Source: Lampropedia aestuarii (lineage in GTDB: Bacteria > Pseudomonadota > Gammaproteobacteria > Burkholderiales > Burkholderiaceae_C). Taken from it: DNA of 64,000 nt. Both the position numbers and the translations under genes were made by a program. A model generated the notes under the pieces. That model was given only the letters and a program-made list of their open reading frames with translations, had not been told where the DNA came from and did not search any database. Of this stretch, positions 55,011 to 63,089 are shown piece by piece. Numbering within the stretch: the first letter of the stretch is position 1; the number at the start of each line of letters is the position of its first letter. Location: positions 1-64,000 of the forward strand of contig NZ_SSWX01000014.1 in NCBI RefSeq assembly GCF_004803635.1. Reading direction: 5' to 3'.

Positions 55011-56717
55011 TCAACTGCCGGTCTGCGTTGGCTCTTGTGCCTCTTTTTCCTGCAGCTGGCGCCACATGACTTTGCCACTGCCGCTTTTTGGCAAGGCGTC
55101 TATAAATTCCACGATGCGTGGTGTTTTATAGACCGCCATATTGGCACGGCACCAGGCCAGAATTTCTTCTTCCGTGGTGTCTTGGTGCTCAGCGCGCAGC
55201 ACGACCACCGCTTTGACGGTTTCGCCGCGGTATTCATCCTTGGCTGCAATCACGCAGGCCTCTTGAATCGCAGGGTGGCGGAACATCAAGGCTTCAACCT
55301 CGGCTGGCCAGACTTTGAAGCCCGAGGCATTGATCATGCGTTTGAGGCGGTCGGTGATGAAGTAATAACCATCCTCGTCGGTGCGGCCCAAATCGCCAGT
55401 GCGGAAAAAACGCTTGCCATCAATGTCCACAAAGGCGCTGGCCGTGGCTTGTGGGTGCTTCCAATAACCTTCAAATACCTGCGGGCCATGGACAACGATT
55501 TCCCCCTGCTCGCCCGGTGGCAGCTTCTCCAAAGTGTCTGGATCGACAATGAAAGAGGTCACGCCAATGAACGGAATACCCAGACACTGCTGCTTGGGCC
55601 TGTCTGTCGGGTTATTGTGGGAGGGGGCTGCAGTTTCCGTCAAACCATAGCCCTCGGAATATTTCAAACCGTAGGAATCCAATAGGCGCTGGGCCACCGC
55701 TTGGGGCATGGCAGCCCCACCACCGCCAATGAAATTCAGGCTACTGAGGTCATAGCTGGCAAAATTGGGGCTGGACAGCAAGTCAATCACCATCGTCGGA
55801 ATATTGGTCCAGTTCGTCACCTTCCATTTCGAGATCAGACGTCCGGCCAGATCACGGTCCCAGCGCGGCATCAAAACCTGCGTGGCGCCCTTGTAAATCG
55901 AGCCATGCATCACCGCCACCATGCCGGTGATGTGGAACATGGGCACCACGGTCAGTGAGACCACCTCCATCGTCGAGTAGCCCCACAGCGTTGCAGCCAC
56001 GGCATTGAAATTGATGCTGCGATGCACATGCATACAGCCTTTGGGCAGCCCGGTCGTGCCGCTGGTGTAGGGCAACACGGCCAAATCTTCGGCACCGACA
56101 CTGTGCTCAGGCGCTGGCAAATCGCAAGCCAGCGCATCCACATAGCGGTGCACTGTTGCCTCCTCAATTGCGGGCACCGGGTATTGGGTCTCGAGCCATT
56201 GGCGCCAGTGCGCAGGCGGTGCGTCATCGCCTTGCACCTGCGCATCAAAGGCGTCGGTGAACTGCGTGATAACCAGGTGTTTGAGGCGCTGCTCTGGAGG
56301 CAATGCATTGGATGCAGTGGCCAGCTGTGGTGCCAAGTCGCCCGTGACCAGTGCAACTTTGGCCTCTGCATCCACAATATAGTGTTCCAGCTCCTGCGCC
56401 AAGTTCATCGGATTGACCGGCACAACCACCGCATTGGCACGCATGATCGCATAGTGCGCAACAATCAGTTGCGGGCAGTTCTGCATCAGCACAATGACCC
56501 GGTCACCACGGCGCACGCCTTGGGCGTGCAAATAAGCCGCCATGCGCTCTGCCTGCTCAGCCAATTGGCCATAGGTAGTTGTGCTGCCAAAGAAAATCAG
56601 CGCGTTTTTATTTGGAAAACGCGTCGCGCTGTCTTGCAGGTTGTACCAAACCGATGTCGCCATCGTCGGCATTGTCTGCGGTACGTAGCGAGGCCAGAAA
56701 GCATCAGACACGGGCAT
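55011..56717 (-). CDS. AMP-dependent acyl-CoA ligase (long/medium-chain type)
   Basis: A 568-residue ATP-dependent ligase. LPYTSGTTGLPKG (residues 215-227), YGLTETAAPSHNNP, FRTGDLGRTDEDGYY, and the catalytic Lys in LPKSGSGKVMWRQLQ are complete. It belongs to the group annotated as long-chain-fatty-acid--CoA ligase, distinct from the ligase at 19882. The start at 56717 (MPVSDAFWP) is supported by GAGGAG. It stands alone. Confidence 0.92.
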   Translation of the reverse strand: MPVSDAFWPRYVPQTMPTMATSVWYNLQDSATRFPNKNALIFFGSTTTYGQLAEQAERMAAYLHAQGVRRGDRVIVLMQNCPQLIVAHYAIMRANAVVVPVNPMNLAQELEHYIVDAEAKVALVTGDLAPQLATASNALPPEQRLKHLVITQFTDAFDAQVQGDDAPPAHWRQWLETQYPVPAIEEATVHRYVDALACDLPAPEHSVGAEDLAVLPYTSGTTGLPKGCMHVHRSINFNAVAATLWGYSTMEVVSLTVVPMFHITGMVAVMHGSIYKGATQVLMPRWDRDLAGRLISKWKVTNWTNIPTMVIDLLSSPNFASYDLSSLNFIGGGGAAMPQAVAQRLLDSYGLKYSEGYGLTETAAPSHNNPTDRPKQQCLGIPFIGVTSFIVDPDTLEKLPPGEQGEIVVHGPQVFEGYWKHPQATASAFVDIDGKRFFRTGDLGRTDEDGYYFITDRLKRMINASGFKVWPAEVEALMFRHPAIQEACVIAAKDEYRGETVKAVVVLRAEHQDTTEEEILAWCRANMAVYKTPRIVEFIDALPKSGSGKVMWRQLQEKEAQEPTQTGS

Positions 56718-56881
56718 GTTGTCTCCTCTAAATGTGTACACGCTGAGACTATCGGCATTCCTCGATTGCTTCAAGGGCAGCAGCCCGAACTGCCCCCTTG
56801 ATTTGGTCGCCTCGGTTACACCGGCCTGACCCTCATGCCTGACGCGCGCATGCACGTGCAAAGGCGCCACAATACTTGGCC

Positions 56882-57490
56882 TTAGCCATGCTGCAACGCA
56901 ACAGGAGGCTCCAACCATTGCACCTGGCCTTGTGTGGCATCCACCACCGCTTGCGTCACCGCCGCGACCAATGGTTCTGGCAACTGGACATGCAGCGTAA
57001 CCCGCTCGGCATGCTCGACCTCCAGCTGGGCCACACCCTGTTGCTGCAGCACATGGCGCACCACGCCTTCGTGTGCATATTGCACCTTCATGCTCAACCA
57101 GGCCAAGGTTTGCACCGGCACTTTCTGCGCGCCCAGCAAGGCCTGCGCGACGGTGTCGGTGTAGGCGCGCACCAAGCCTCCGGCGCCAAGGCGCACACCG
57201 CCAAAATAACGCACCACCGTGGCCAGCACACCTTGCAGTTGCTGGTGGCGCAGCACCTCAAGCATCGGCCGCCCAGCTGTGCCACTGGGCTCACCATCGT
57301 CAACAGCAGCCGATTGGCCGCCTGCCATCAACGCCCAGCACACATGCGCTGCTTCAGGATGCTCGCGCCATAAAGCGGCGACAATGGCTTGCGCTTCACT
57401 GCGATTGGCCACCGGTTGCACGCAGCCAATGAAGCGGCTTTTTTTAATGATCAGTTCACTATGAACAGGGGTTTGAATCGTCTCTGACAT
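56882..57490 (-). CDS. YigZ/IMPACT-family protein
   Basis: A 202-residue cytosolic protein. The UPF0029 N-domain is seen in IKKSRFIGCVQPV and DDGEPSGTAGRPML, with VVRYFGGVRLGAGGLVRAY and a C-terminal ferredoxin-like domain. The family binds translation-related partners in eukaryotes; in bacteria the function is open. The start at 57490 (MSETIQTPV) is the family form. It is divergent from cobT. Confidence 0.88.
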   Translation of the reverse strand: MSETIQTPVHSELIIKKSRFIGCVQPVANRSEAQAIVAALWREHPEAAHVCWALMAGGQSAAVDDGEPSGTAGRPMLEVLRHQQLQGVLATVVRYFGGVRLGAGGLVRAYTDTVAQALLGAQKVPVQTLAWLSMKVQYAHEGVVRHVLQQQGVAQLEVEHAERVTLHVQLPEPLVAAVTQAVVDATQGQVQWLEPPVALQHG

Positions 57491-57520
57491 GATGAGCACA
57501 GCATACCCCAGCCTTGCACC

Positions 57521-58591
57521 ATGACCAGTCCTACCGCTACCACCAACGCCCAATATGAGGCCATTCCCAGCATCACCGATCTGAATAACGCCGATTTATC
57601 AGCCCAATTGCGCTGGGCACTGGACCACAAGACCAAGCCTTTGGGCGCACTGGGCAGGCTTGAGAGCATTGCACACCAAATTGGCGCCATTCTGGGCACC
57701 ATGCAGCCAGAGCTGGAGCAGCCACATGCACTGGTCTTTGCCGCCGACCACGGTCTGGCACGTCAAGGCGTCTCGGCCTACCCCAGCGATGTGACCTGGC
57801 AGATGGTCGCCAATATGTTGACCGGTGGCGCAGCCATCAGCGTGCTGACCCGACAACATGGCCTGGCACTGAAACTCATTGACTGCGGCGTCGCCAAAGC
57901 GCTGCCCCCGCACCCGGATTTGATAGATGCCAAGGTCGCAGCTGGCTCTGCTGATGCGTCCCAGCAAGCGGCGATGACACCCGCGCAGATGTGGCAGGCA
58001 ATCGGCACTGGCCGCCAATTGGTCAGCCAACTGCCAGGCAATGCCATTTTGTTGGGAGAGATGGGTATTGGCAATACCTCTGCGGCGGCGTTGATCTTGG
58101 CGCGCCTGAGTGGGCGCACGATTGAAGAATGTGCAGGTGCTGGCACTGGCATGGCTGCCCAGGCACTGGCACACAAGCGCCAAGTTCTACAACAGGTGCT
58201 GGACTTGCATGCACAAGCCACTGAGCCGCTGGACATACTGGCCTGCATGGGCGGACTGGAAATTGCCACCATGGTGGGCGCGGTGTTGCAAGCGGCCTTG
58301 GAGCGCCGCGTCATCGTGGTCGATGGTTTTGTCACCAGTGCCGCCGTGCTGGTTGCCGCGCGCTTGCAGCCCTTTGTGTTGCAGCGATGTATCTTCTCGC
58401 ACCAATCGCACGAGCAGGCCCACGGGCTGATGCTGGACGCCATGCGTGCCAAAGCCTTGCTGCAAATGGACATGCGCTTGGGCGAAGGCTCTGGCGCGGC
58501 ACTGGCCTGGCCGCTGCTGGAGTCGGCTTGCCGCATTCTGCGCGAGATGGCCAGCTTTGAGTCAGCCCAGGTATCTGGGCGCTCCGATTGA
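57521..58591 (+). CDS. cobT: Nicotinate-nucleotide--dimethylbenzimidazole phosphoribosyltransferase
   Basis: Makes alpha-ribazole phosphate for the lower ligand of cobalamin. The 356-residue enzyme has LGRLESIAHQIGAI, FAADHGLARQGVSAYPSDVT, GEMGIGNTSAAALI and CMGGLEIATMVGA, all hallmarks. It leads a three-gene group cobT-cobS-cobC, separated by only seven bases from cobS. No riboswitch fits in the 30-bp gap upstream. Confidence 0.95.
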   Translation: MTSPTATTNAQYEAIPSITDLNNADLSAQLRWALDHKTKPLGALGRLESIAHQIGAILGTMQPELEQPHALVFAADHGLARQGVSAYPSDVTWQMVANMLTGGAAISVLTRQHGLALKLIDCGVAKALPPHPDLIDAKVAAGSADASQQAAMTPAQMWQAIGTGRQLVSQLPGNAILLGEMGIGNTSAAALILARLSGRTIEECAGAGTGMAAQALAHKRQVLQQVLDLHAQATEPLDILACMGGLEIATMVGAVLQAALERRVIVVDGFVTSAAVLVAARLQPFVLQRCIFSHQSHEQAHGLMLDAMRAKALLQMDMRLGEGSGAALAWPLLESACRILREMASFESAQVSGRSD

Positions 58592-58598
58592 ACACACC

Positions 58599-59453
58599 AT
58601 GCAAACCGTTCGCCACTTTTTGCTCGCGCTGCAGTACTTCACCCGCATCCCGATTACCGGCCGCCTGGCCGAATGGGCCGGCTACCACCCTGCGCAATTG
58701 CCCAAGGCGCTGGCGCACTTGCCGGGCGTGGGCTTGTTGCTTGGCCTGTGCAGCGCTGCCGTGCTGTGCCTGGCTTTGTGGCTGTTGCCGCCACTCTCGC
58801 AAGCCAGCGCCGTCGCGATGGTCGCTGCACTGCTGGCCACAGCCTGCACCTTGCTGCTCACCGGTGCATTCCACGAAGATGGTTTGGCCGATCTGGCCGA
58901 TGGTCTGGGCGGCGCTTACCAGCCCGCGCGCGCGCTGGAGATCATGAAAGACTCCCGCATTGGTGCGTTTGGTGCGATCACCATGGTCATGGCGCTGCTG
59001 AGCAAAGTCGCTTTGATTGCAGCCTGTTTGCAAGTATTGGAGGCAGGAGAAACCATCCATTCGTTGGCCAGGGCCAGTGCCTTGCTCATCGCCGGCCAAG
59101 TATTCTCGCGCCTTGCGCCGCTGCTGATTACCGCTTATCTGCCCCATGTGGGCGATACAGCCCAATCCAAATCCAAGCCGATTGCCGCGCAATTTCCAGC
59201 GCGTGCCTGGTGGGTCGTGGGCAGTTGGTTGCTGCTGACCCTGTTGTTGCTCTACTGGCTGGCTCCGTCGATGGCCTGGGGCTGGGGCTTGCTGGCCGCA
59301 CTGGCTGGCGGCGCTGTGATTGCCTGGCGCTTGCACGTGCGCCTGCACGGGTTCACTGGCGATGGCTTGGGCGCTGCGCAACAAGTCGGCGAATTGTTTT
59401 TTTACTTGGCCATGCTCGGCAGCTTGCCCGGTCTTGCAGGAGTCGCAACATGA
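58599..59453 (+). CDS. cobS: Adenosylcobinamide-GDP ribazoletransferase
   Basis: Joins adenosylcobinamide-GDP and alpha-ribazole in the inner membrane. The 284-residue protein has several helices and the GAFHEDGLADLADGLGG and MKDSRIGAFG motifs with conserved acidic residues. The end overlaps cobC (ATGA). The enzyme set implies cobinamide salvage or de novo synthesis; a cobU/cobP gene is not in the window. Confidence 0.94.
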   Translation: MQTVRHFLLALQYFTRIPITGRLAEWAGYHPAQLPKALAHLPGVGLLLGLCSAAVLCLALWLLPPLSQASAVAMVAALLATACTLLLTGAFHEDGLADLADGLGGAYQPARALEIMKDSRIGAFGAITMVMALLSKVALIAACLQVLEAGETIHSLARASALLIAGQVFSRLAPLLITAYLPHVGDTAQSKSKPIAAQFPARAWWVVGSWLLLTLLLLYWLAPSMAWGWGLLAALAGGAVIAWRLHVRLHGFTGDGLGAAQQVGELFFYLAMLGSLPGLAGVAT

Positions 59454-60049
59454 ATGTGTGGTGGATGCGCCATCCCCGTGTCGTCTTGCCCGCGCCACTG
59501 TGCTATGGCGCCAGCGACGTGCCCGTCGATGAGGAACATGCCCAACAATGCGCACTGCTACTGGCGCAGCAGTTGCCTGCCAATTGCCAGGTCATCACCT
59601 CAGAACGCCAGCGCACGCAAACCGTTGCACGCCAGCTGCAAGCCTTGCGCCCCGACTTGCCCGAATGGCATGTCGATGCGCGCTTGAATGAAATGGATTT
59701 TGGCTGTTGGGAGATGGTGCCCTGGCAGCAGATACCCCGCACACAACTGGATGCCTGGAATGCCGAATTCTCCAACTACCTGTTTGGTGGCCAGGAATCA
59801 GTAGCGCACCTAGCCGCGCGCGCGCAAGCGGCCTGTCAGGCTTTCGAGCAGCAAGCACAGCAAAGCGGCCAGTCCATTCTGTGCATCACCCATGCTGGCA
59901 TCATCAACGCCGTGCAATATGTGCTGCAAAACCCAGCGGCGCCCATTCCACGCGCCAGCACGCAATGGCCTGCCGCGCCTGTGCCCTATGGCCAGGCACG
60001 GCAGTGGCAAAGTGGCAACTGGACCTCGCCAGACTGGCAGCAAAGCTAA
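59450..60049 (+). CDS. cobC: Histidine phosphatase, probable alpha-ribazole phosphatase
   Basis: Removes phosphate from alpha-ribazole phosphate or the cobalamin phosphate. The 199-residue phosphoglycerate-mutase-like protein has the catalytic Arg7-His8 in WMRHPRV, where most family members have RHG, a second His in CITHAGI and an acidic LNEMDFGCWE. It overlaps the cobS stop by four bases. The role is inferred mainly from the operon. The stop is followed at once by a repeat-family half copy. Confidence 0.85.
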   Translation: MNVWWMRHPRVVLPAPLCYGASDVPVDEEHAQQCALLLAQQLPANCQVITSERQRTQTVARQLQALRPDLPEWHVDARLNEMDFGCWEMVPWQQIPRTQLDAWNAEFSNYLFGGQESVAHLAARAQAACQAFEQQAQQSGQSILCITHAGIINAVQYVLQNPAAPIPRASTQWPAAPVPYGQARQWQSGNWTSPDWQQS

Positions 60050-60115
60050 GCGCCTGGTCCATCATCGCCACGCAATCGCGCAAGGCACAAAAAAAGAGGC
60101 TGTGCAAGGCGCTTA
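60047..60115. repeat. Palindromic intergenic repeat family, half copy
   Basis: AAGCGCCTGGTCCATCATCG, then ACGCAATCGCGCAAGGCACA and GAGGCTGTGCAAGGCGCTT. It covers the left half of the full element and lies between the convergent cobC and threonine aldolase genes, touching both stop codons. Confidence 0.7.
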
Positions 60116-61162
60116 ACTGGTGAAAAACTGGCGAAACACCGCAATCGCACGCGCAATGCCTGCTTGATCGACATCCAAATGCGTCACAAAACGCAAACGG
60201 TACAAACCTGTGGCTTGGATGCCGTGCGCGGCCAAATACGCCAGCAGCTCAGCCGAACGCGCACGCAGCGCGCCGTGCAAATCAACAAACACAATATTGG
60301 TTTGGGGCGTTTGCACTTGTACGCCCTCCAAACCAGCAAGCCCCTTGGCCAACTGCTGCGCCAGTGCATGGTCCTCAGCCAAGCGCTCGACATGGTGCTG
60401 CAGTGCATAGCTGGCCGCTGCGGCCAAGAAACCTGCTTGCCGCATGCCACCGCCAGCCATTTTGCGCACGCGTTTGGCACGCGCAATCAGCTCTTTGCTG
60501 CCGCACAAGGCCGAGCCCACTGGCGCGCCCAGACCTTTGCTGAAACAGACCGAGACCGAATCAAATGGCGCGACAATACGGCGCACTTCTTCTTGTGCGC
60601 TGCGGCCCGTTTGCGCCGCTTGCGCGACTGCGGCATTGAAAACGCGCGCACCATCCAAATGCATGGCCAAACCACGTTGCTGCGCCAAGGCGTGGGCCGC
60701 TTCAATAAACGCCATTGGCAGCAATTGGCCGCCACAGGTGTTCTCCAGTGACAGCAGGCGCGTGCGCGCAAAATGCGGGTCGTCGGGCTTGATGGCCGCA
60801 GCCATGTCCTCAATGCGCATGCTACCGTCAGGCAGGTTGTCCAGTGGCTGCGGCTGGATGCTGCCCAGCACCGCAGCGCCACCTGCTTCCCAGCGGTAAG
60901 TGTGCTGCTGCTGGCCGACAATGTATTCGTCGCCGCGCTGGCAATGCGCCATCAACGCGCACAGATTCGATTGCGTGCCGGAGGGCATGAACAAGGCTGC
61001 CTCAAACCCCAGCATGCCCGCCAATTGCTCTTGCAACGCATTGACACTGGGATCATCGCCAAACACATCGTCGCCCAGTGGCGCAGCCACCATTGCCTCG
61101 CGCATCGCAGCGGTGGGTTGTGTCACGGTATCACTGCGCAAATCGACCATTTTTTCTGTCAT
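60113..61162 (-). CDS. ltaE: Low-specificity L-threonine aldolase
   Basis: A PLP enzyme splitting L-threonine or L-allo-threonine into glycine and acetaldehyde. The 349-residue protein has DLRSDTVTQPT at the start, MHLDGARVFNAAV, and the PLP lysine (Lys209) in CFSKGLGAPVGS. AGGGMRQAGFLAAA is another family segment. It is divergent from a LysR regulator that may control it. Confidence 0.93.
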   Translation of the reverse strand: MTEKMVDLRSDTVTQPTAAMREAMVAAPLGDDVFGDDPSVNALQEQLAGMLGFEAALFMPSGTQSNLCALMAHCQRGDEYIVGQQQHTYRWEAGGAAVLGSIQPQPLDNLPDGSMRIEDMAAAIKPDDPHFARTRLLSLENTCGGQLLPMAFIEAAHALAQQRGLAMHLDGARVFNAAVAQAAQTGRSAQEEVRRIVAPFDSVSVCFSKGLGAPVGSALCGSKELIARAKRVRKMAGGGMRQAGFLAAAASYALQHHVERLAEDHALAQQLAKGLAGLEGVQVQTPQTNIVFVDLHGALRARSAELLAYLAAHGIQATGLYRLRFVTHLDVDQAGIARAIAVFRQFFTS

Positions 61163-61289
61163 ATCTCACTGCTTTCTCATCAAAGACTGGATAACCAACA
61201 GCGCTATAGTATTGAACTAATTGCCATTTAGCGAACGATACTTTCTCACCATTACTGTGAGAAAAAATCACCAATCATGGAAGCTTTCA

Positions 61290-62234
61290 ATGAGTAGGTT
61301 GCCGTCCCTGTCTGCGCTGCGCTGCTTTGAAGCAGCAGCACGCCTGCAGCACTTCTCGCATGCCGCGCAGGAGCTGTGTCTGACCCACGGCGCCATCAGT
61401 CGCGCGGTACGCCTGCTCGAAGAGGACTTGCAAACACCGCTGTTTGAGCGGCGCAATCGCCAGGTGTTTCTCACGCCCGCAGGCCTGCAGCTCTACAAAA
61501 CCGTGCACAGCAGTTTTGCACAAATCCTGCAAACCACCGATGCACTGCGCCAGCAAAGCAGCCAAACGCAGCGCGCCTTGGTATTGTCGTGTGAGCCCAC
61601 CTTGCTGATGCGCTGGCTGATTCCACGCTGGCCCAGCTTTTTGGCCTTGTGCCCTAGCCCGACCATACACTTGGTCGCCGGAGGTGGGCCGATCGAGCTC
61701 AACAGCGGCATTGATTTGGCGATTCGGCGCAATGACTTTCCCATTCCTGCGCACTACCGCAGCCAAGTGCTGTTTGCCGAACGGTTTGGCCCCGTCTGCG
61801 CCCCAGATAAACGCAGCAGCTGGTTCAAACAGTCTGCCGGGCAGTGGCAATTGCGACCCGATGCGGCGTTGCTGCACACGCGCACAAGGCCGCAAGCCTG
61901 GAGCGATTGGCTGCAGCACACGCGCAAGCAACAGAGCAAGCGGCCCAAGCAGGCCGAGGCTGTCGGCGCTGGCGAGATTGGCCCGCCTGCGGCCTCGCCC
62001 TTGGTGTTCGACCATTTTTATTTCAGTCTGCAAGCGGCAATCGCCGGGCTGGGGGTGGCCATTGGCCCTTGGCATATGGTCAAAAACGATCTGGAGCAAG
62101 GGCTGCTGACCGCGCCGCAAGGCTTTCGCTCTGATGGCTCCGAATACGTCTTGCTGTCGCGTCAGGATGCGCAGCACCCGATGATGGCGGCTACGCGCCA
62201 GGCCTTGCTCGCTTGGGTGCAGGCGGACAGCTAA
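61290..62234 (+). CDS. LysR-family regulator (GcvA-like)
   Basis: A 314-residue regulator. The N-terminal HTH (PSLSALRCFEAAARLQHFSHAAQELCLTHGAISRAVRLLEEDL) has the GcvA-type form. The C-terminal periplasmic-binding-like domain senses an effector; it carries an extra charged stretch (KQQSKRPKQAEAVGAGEIG, about 214-232) that is unusual. The start at 61290 follows GGAAG. It faces away from ltaE with about 125 bp between, so it may regulate that gene. Confidence 0.9.
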   Translation: MSRLPSLSALRCFEAAARLQHFSHAAQELCLTHGAISRAVRLLEEDLQTPLFERRNRQVFLTPAGLQLYKTVHSSFAQILQTTDALRQQSSQTQRALVLSCEPTLLMRWLIPRWPSFLALCPSPTIHLVAGGGPIELNSGIDLAIRRNDFPIPAHYRSQVLFAERFGPVCAPDKRSSWFKQSAGQWQLRPDAALLHTRTRPQAWSDWLQHTRKQQSKRPKQAEAVGAGEIGPPAASPLVFDHFYFSLQAAIAGLGVAIGPWHMVKNDLEQGLLTAPQGFRSDGSEYVLLSRQDAQHPMMAATRQALLAWVQADS

Positions 62235-62300
62235 AGCCCCATGCTGCGCTTGCGCGGCAATGATGGCGGCGGCATTTGTCAAAAAGAAACGGGCAAAGCA

Positions 62301-62333
62301 AAAAGCCTTCATTGCAAAACAATGAAGGCTTTT
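62301..62333. terminator. Bidirectional terminator between the LysR gene and the tRNA cluster
   Basis: AAAAGCCTTCATTG and CAATGAAGGCTTTT are perfect 14-bp complements around CAAAA. It ends both the plus-strand regulator transcript and the minus-strand tRNA transcript. Confidence 0.92.
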
Positions 62334-62336
62334 ATT

Positions 62337-62412
62337 TGGCTCCCCGACCTGGACTCGAACCAGGGACCTGCGGATTAACAGTCCGTCGCTCTACCGACTG
62401 AGCTATCAGGGA
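62337..62412 (-). tRNA. tRNA-Asn (GTT), copy 1
   Basis: On the minus strand the 76-nt gene begins TCCCTGATAGCTCAGTCGG, folds into a standard cloverleaf with anticodon GTT (loop CTGTTAA), has TTCGAGT in the T loop, and encodes CCA at the 3' end. It is the copy nearest the terminator. Confidence 0.96.
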
Positions 62413-62430
62413 ATATTCGGTAAGATCAAA

Positions 62431-62436
62431 ATTATA
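62431..62436 (-). promoter_or_regulatory. TATAAT box within the tRNA spacer
   Basis: On the minus strand TATAAT lies 19 bases before tRNA copy 1. The same box is at 62592-62597 before copy 2. Upstream of copy 3 the corresponding word is TATAGA at 62748-62753. No good -35 was found, so the boxes are only suggestive. Confidence 0.45.
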
Positions 62437-62497
62437 TACTAGTTTTGAGCTTCTTATTTAAAATAATTGATTTTCTTCACAATCATTTTAAAACAAG

Positions 62498-62573
62498 TGG
62501 CTCCCCGACCTGGACTCGAACCAGGGACCTGCGGATTAACAGTCCGTCGCTCTACCGACTGAGCTATCAGGGA
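62498..62573 (-). tRNA. tRNA-Asn (GTT), copy 2
   Basis: Identical to copy 1 in all positions, including CCA. It is the middle unit of the tandem array. Confidence 0.96.
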
Positions 62574-62658
62574 ATATTCGGTAAGATCAAAATTATATAC
62601 TAGTTTTGAGCTTCTTATTTAAAATAATTGATTTTCTTCACAATCATTTTAAAACAAG

Positions 62659-62734
62659 TGGCTCCCCGACCTGGACTCGAACCAGGGACCTGCGGATTAA
62701 CAGTCCGTCGCTCTACCGACTGAGCTATCAGGGA
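62659..62734 (-). tRNA. tRNA-Asn (GTT), copy 3
   Basis: Identical to copies 1 and 2. It is promoter-proximal for a minus-strand transcript and has different upstream DNA, so it is probably the ancestral position. Confidence 0.96.
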
Positions 62735-63089
62735 ACAAGCCCTAGATTCTATAACAAAAATCCAACCCAAATCCGAAAACCTGCATTTTCCTCAAAAAAA
62801 CCGTTTTTTTCTTTAATGAGAGGGAATTCGCGCATGCCCTCCAGCCGTGCAAATGGGCATCAAGCCGCACAACACGTAACAAAACCGCTGGTTACGCCAA
62901 AAAATACATTGGTGTTGGTACAGCAAGTGATAATAGCCAAAGATAGCGGCGTGCATCGGGCCGTTGAATCTGGTGGCGCAACTGCGACTGCTTGCTTAGA
63001 TCCAATAGGCGATTGGCAAGCCATTCATGCGTATTGCTTTGTATTTCTTTGTACGTATTCTTATCCACACCTAAACAAGAGGGCTTTTC
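62735..63089. other. Intergenic region between the tRNAs and the protease-like gene
   Basis: About 355 bp. It should hold the tRNA promoter on the minus strand and the promoter of the lipoprotein gene on the plus strand. I see no gene or clear structure. Confidence 0.45.

Larger units (their letters stand above)
62337..62734. repeat. Three tandem units with a period of 161 bp
   Basis: The tRNA starts are exactly 161 bp apart, and the two 85-bp spacers (62413-62497 and 62574-62658) look identical. Each spacer brings the TATAAT box for the next tRNA. Sequence identity of gene and spacer indicates recent duplication or ongoing homogenisation. Confidence 0.95.

Noticed and set aside
57491-57520. 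Possible cobalamin riboswitch before cobT
   Set aside because: Only 30 bp separate cobT from the divergent gene, too little for a B12 riboswitch, and no B12-box sequence is seen.
58673-59449. Upstream extension of the cobC frame through cobS
   Set aside because: This part is out of frame with cobS, which has its own motifs. The real cobC start is the ATG at 59450, overlapping the cobS stop.
62337-62734. CRISPR-like periodic repeat
   Set aside because: The period is 161 bp, the repeated unit is a tRNA gene, and the spacers are identical, so it is not a CRISPR array.
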